Of a stretch of 20,416 nt of DNA, positions 20,221 to 20,416 are shown in pieces. A program made the position numbers and the translations under genes. This stretch comes from Jimgerdemannia flammicorona (Eukaryota; Mucoromycota; Endogonomycetes; Endogonales; Endogonaceae): positions 1-20,416 of the forward strand of contig RBNI01001912.1 in NCBI GenBank assembly GCA_003990745.1, in the 5' to 3' direction. The stretch's first letter is position 1; each line of letters starts with the position of its first letter. Under the pieces are notes generated by a model. It ran no database searches. It was not told the origin of the DNA and worked only from the letters and a program-made list of their open reading frames with translations.

Positions 20221-20416
20221 TTGTAAGCGCACAACCTCCAAGCCACGGAAATCACACGCGATCTACAAACAAATCTGGAAATCACCTGCAAGATCATGAA
20301 GCTGAGTCAAACAGAAGTCACAGTGCACAAAGCTGAGTCAATACCAAGTCACAGAACACAAGATTCACACAAACGGGATCTTACCAATCCAGAACAAATG
20401 CATATATACCCAGCCC
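20221..20416. other. Non-LINE DNA at right edge, possible other element
   Basis: The sequence has no visible match to the LINE family. It holds about five CpG in 196 bp (for example CACACGCGATC), unlike the CpG-poor LINE copies beside it. It contains two TGAGTCA heptamers (20304 and 20334 regions) within an imperfect direct repeat of about 30 bp (GCTGAGTCAA...GTCACAG). The first bases, TGTAAGCGC, would suit the 5' end of an LTR, but no partner LTR is in the window, so this is only a possibility. Confidence 0.4.

Noticed and set aside
1..20416. tRNA, rRNA, CRISPR array, LTR pair or bacterial operon
   Set aside because: None seen: no cloverleaf or rRNA blocks, no regular spaced repeats, no long terminal direct repeats, and coding regions are all degenerate LINE ORFs.

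Overview
This window is eukaryotic, most likely from a repeat-rich genome such as a filamentous fungus. I infer that only from the style of the transposons and their strong CpG decay; no host gene is visible to confirm it. About 98% of the 20.4 kb is made of copies of one non-LTR retrotransposon (LINE) family. A full copy is about 5.8 kb. It has a short 5' UTR, ORF1 (about 670 codons, gag-like), a gap of about 30 nt, and ORF2 (about 1,218 codons: APE-type endonuclease, reverse transcriptase, C-terminal CX2C...HX4C finger). It ends in a short 3' UTR with AATAAA, a conserved GTCCAAGTGACTATA end and poly(A). Every ORF is broken, so all genes are annotated as pseudogenes.

The copies are not side by side. 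They are stacked inside one another. I name them E, G, X, Y, B, A and F. The oldest is E (minus, 16599-19515), a divergent subfamily. G (minus) sits in the ORF2 linker of E and is itself split into 16278-16598 and 7913-9462. The element that splits G is X (plus, 9463-16277), flanked by a target-site duplication of about 10 bp (9453-9462 and 16278-16287). X is in turn split by Y (12200-13301), a 5'-truncated copy with a 34-nt poly(A) tail and a perfect 15-bp target-site duplication (12185-12199 and 13302-13316). On the other side, B (minus, 5865-7912) appears inserted in the finger domain of G. A (minus, 1-5864), a full-length copy, appears inserted near the end of ORF1 of B. The missing 3' parts of B, G and E should lie left of position 1.

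Hand-counted CpG density rises in the order of the nesting: E about 0.07 per 100 bp, G 0.2, X 0.35-0.4, Y 1.4, B 1.5, A about 1.8. Premature stops are mostly C-to-T type changes (CGA to TGA, TGG to TAG, CAG to TAG). The window therefore reads as layers of insertion followed by methylation- or RIP-like decay.

At the right edge lies a short spacer (19516-19707), then a separate plus-strand 5' fragment F (19708-20220), then about 195 bp of unrelated, more CpG-rich DNA. I found no host gene, tRNA, rRNA, CRISPR array or LTR pair. The notable content is the nested architecture and its decay record, not a new enzymatic system.
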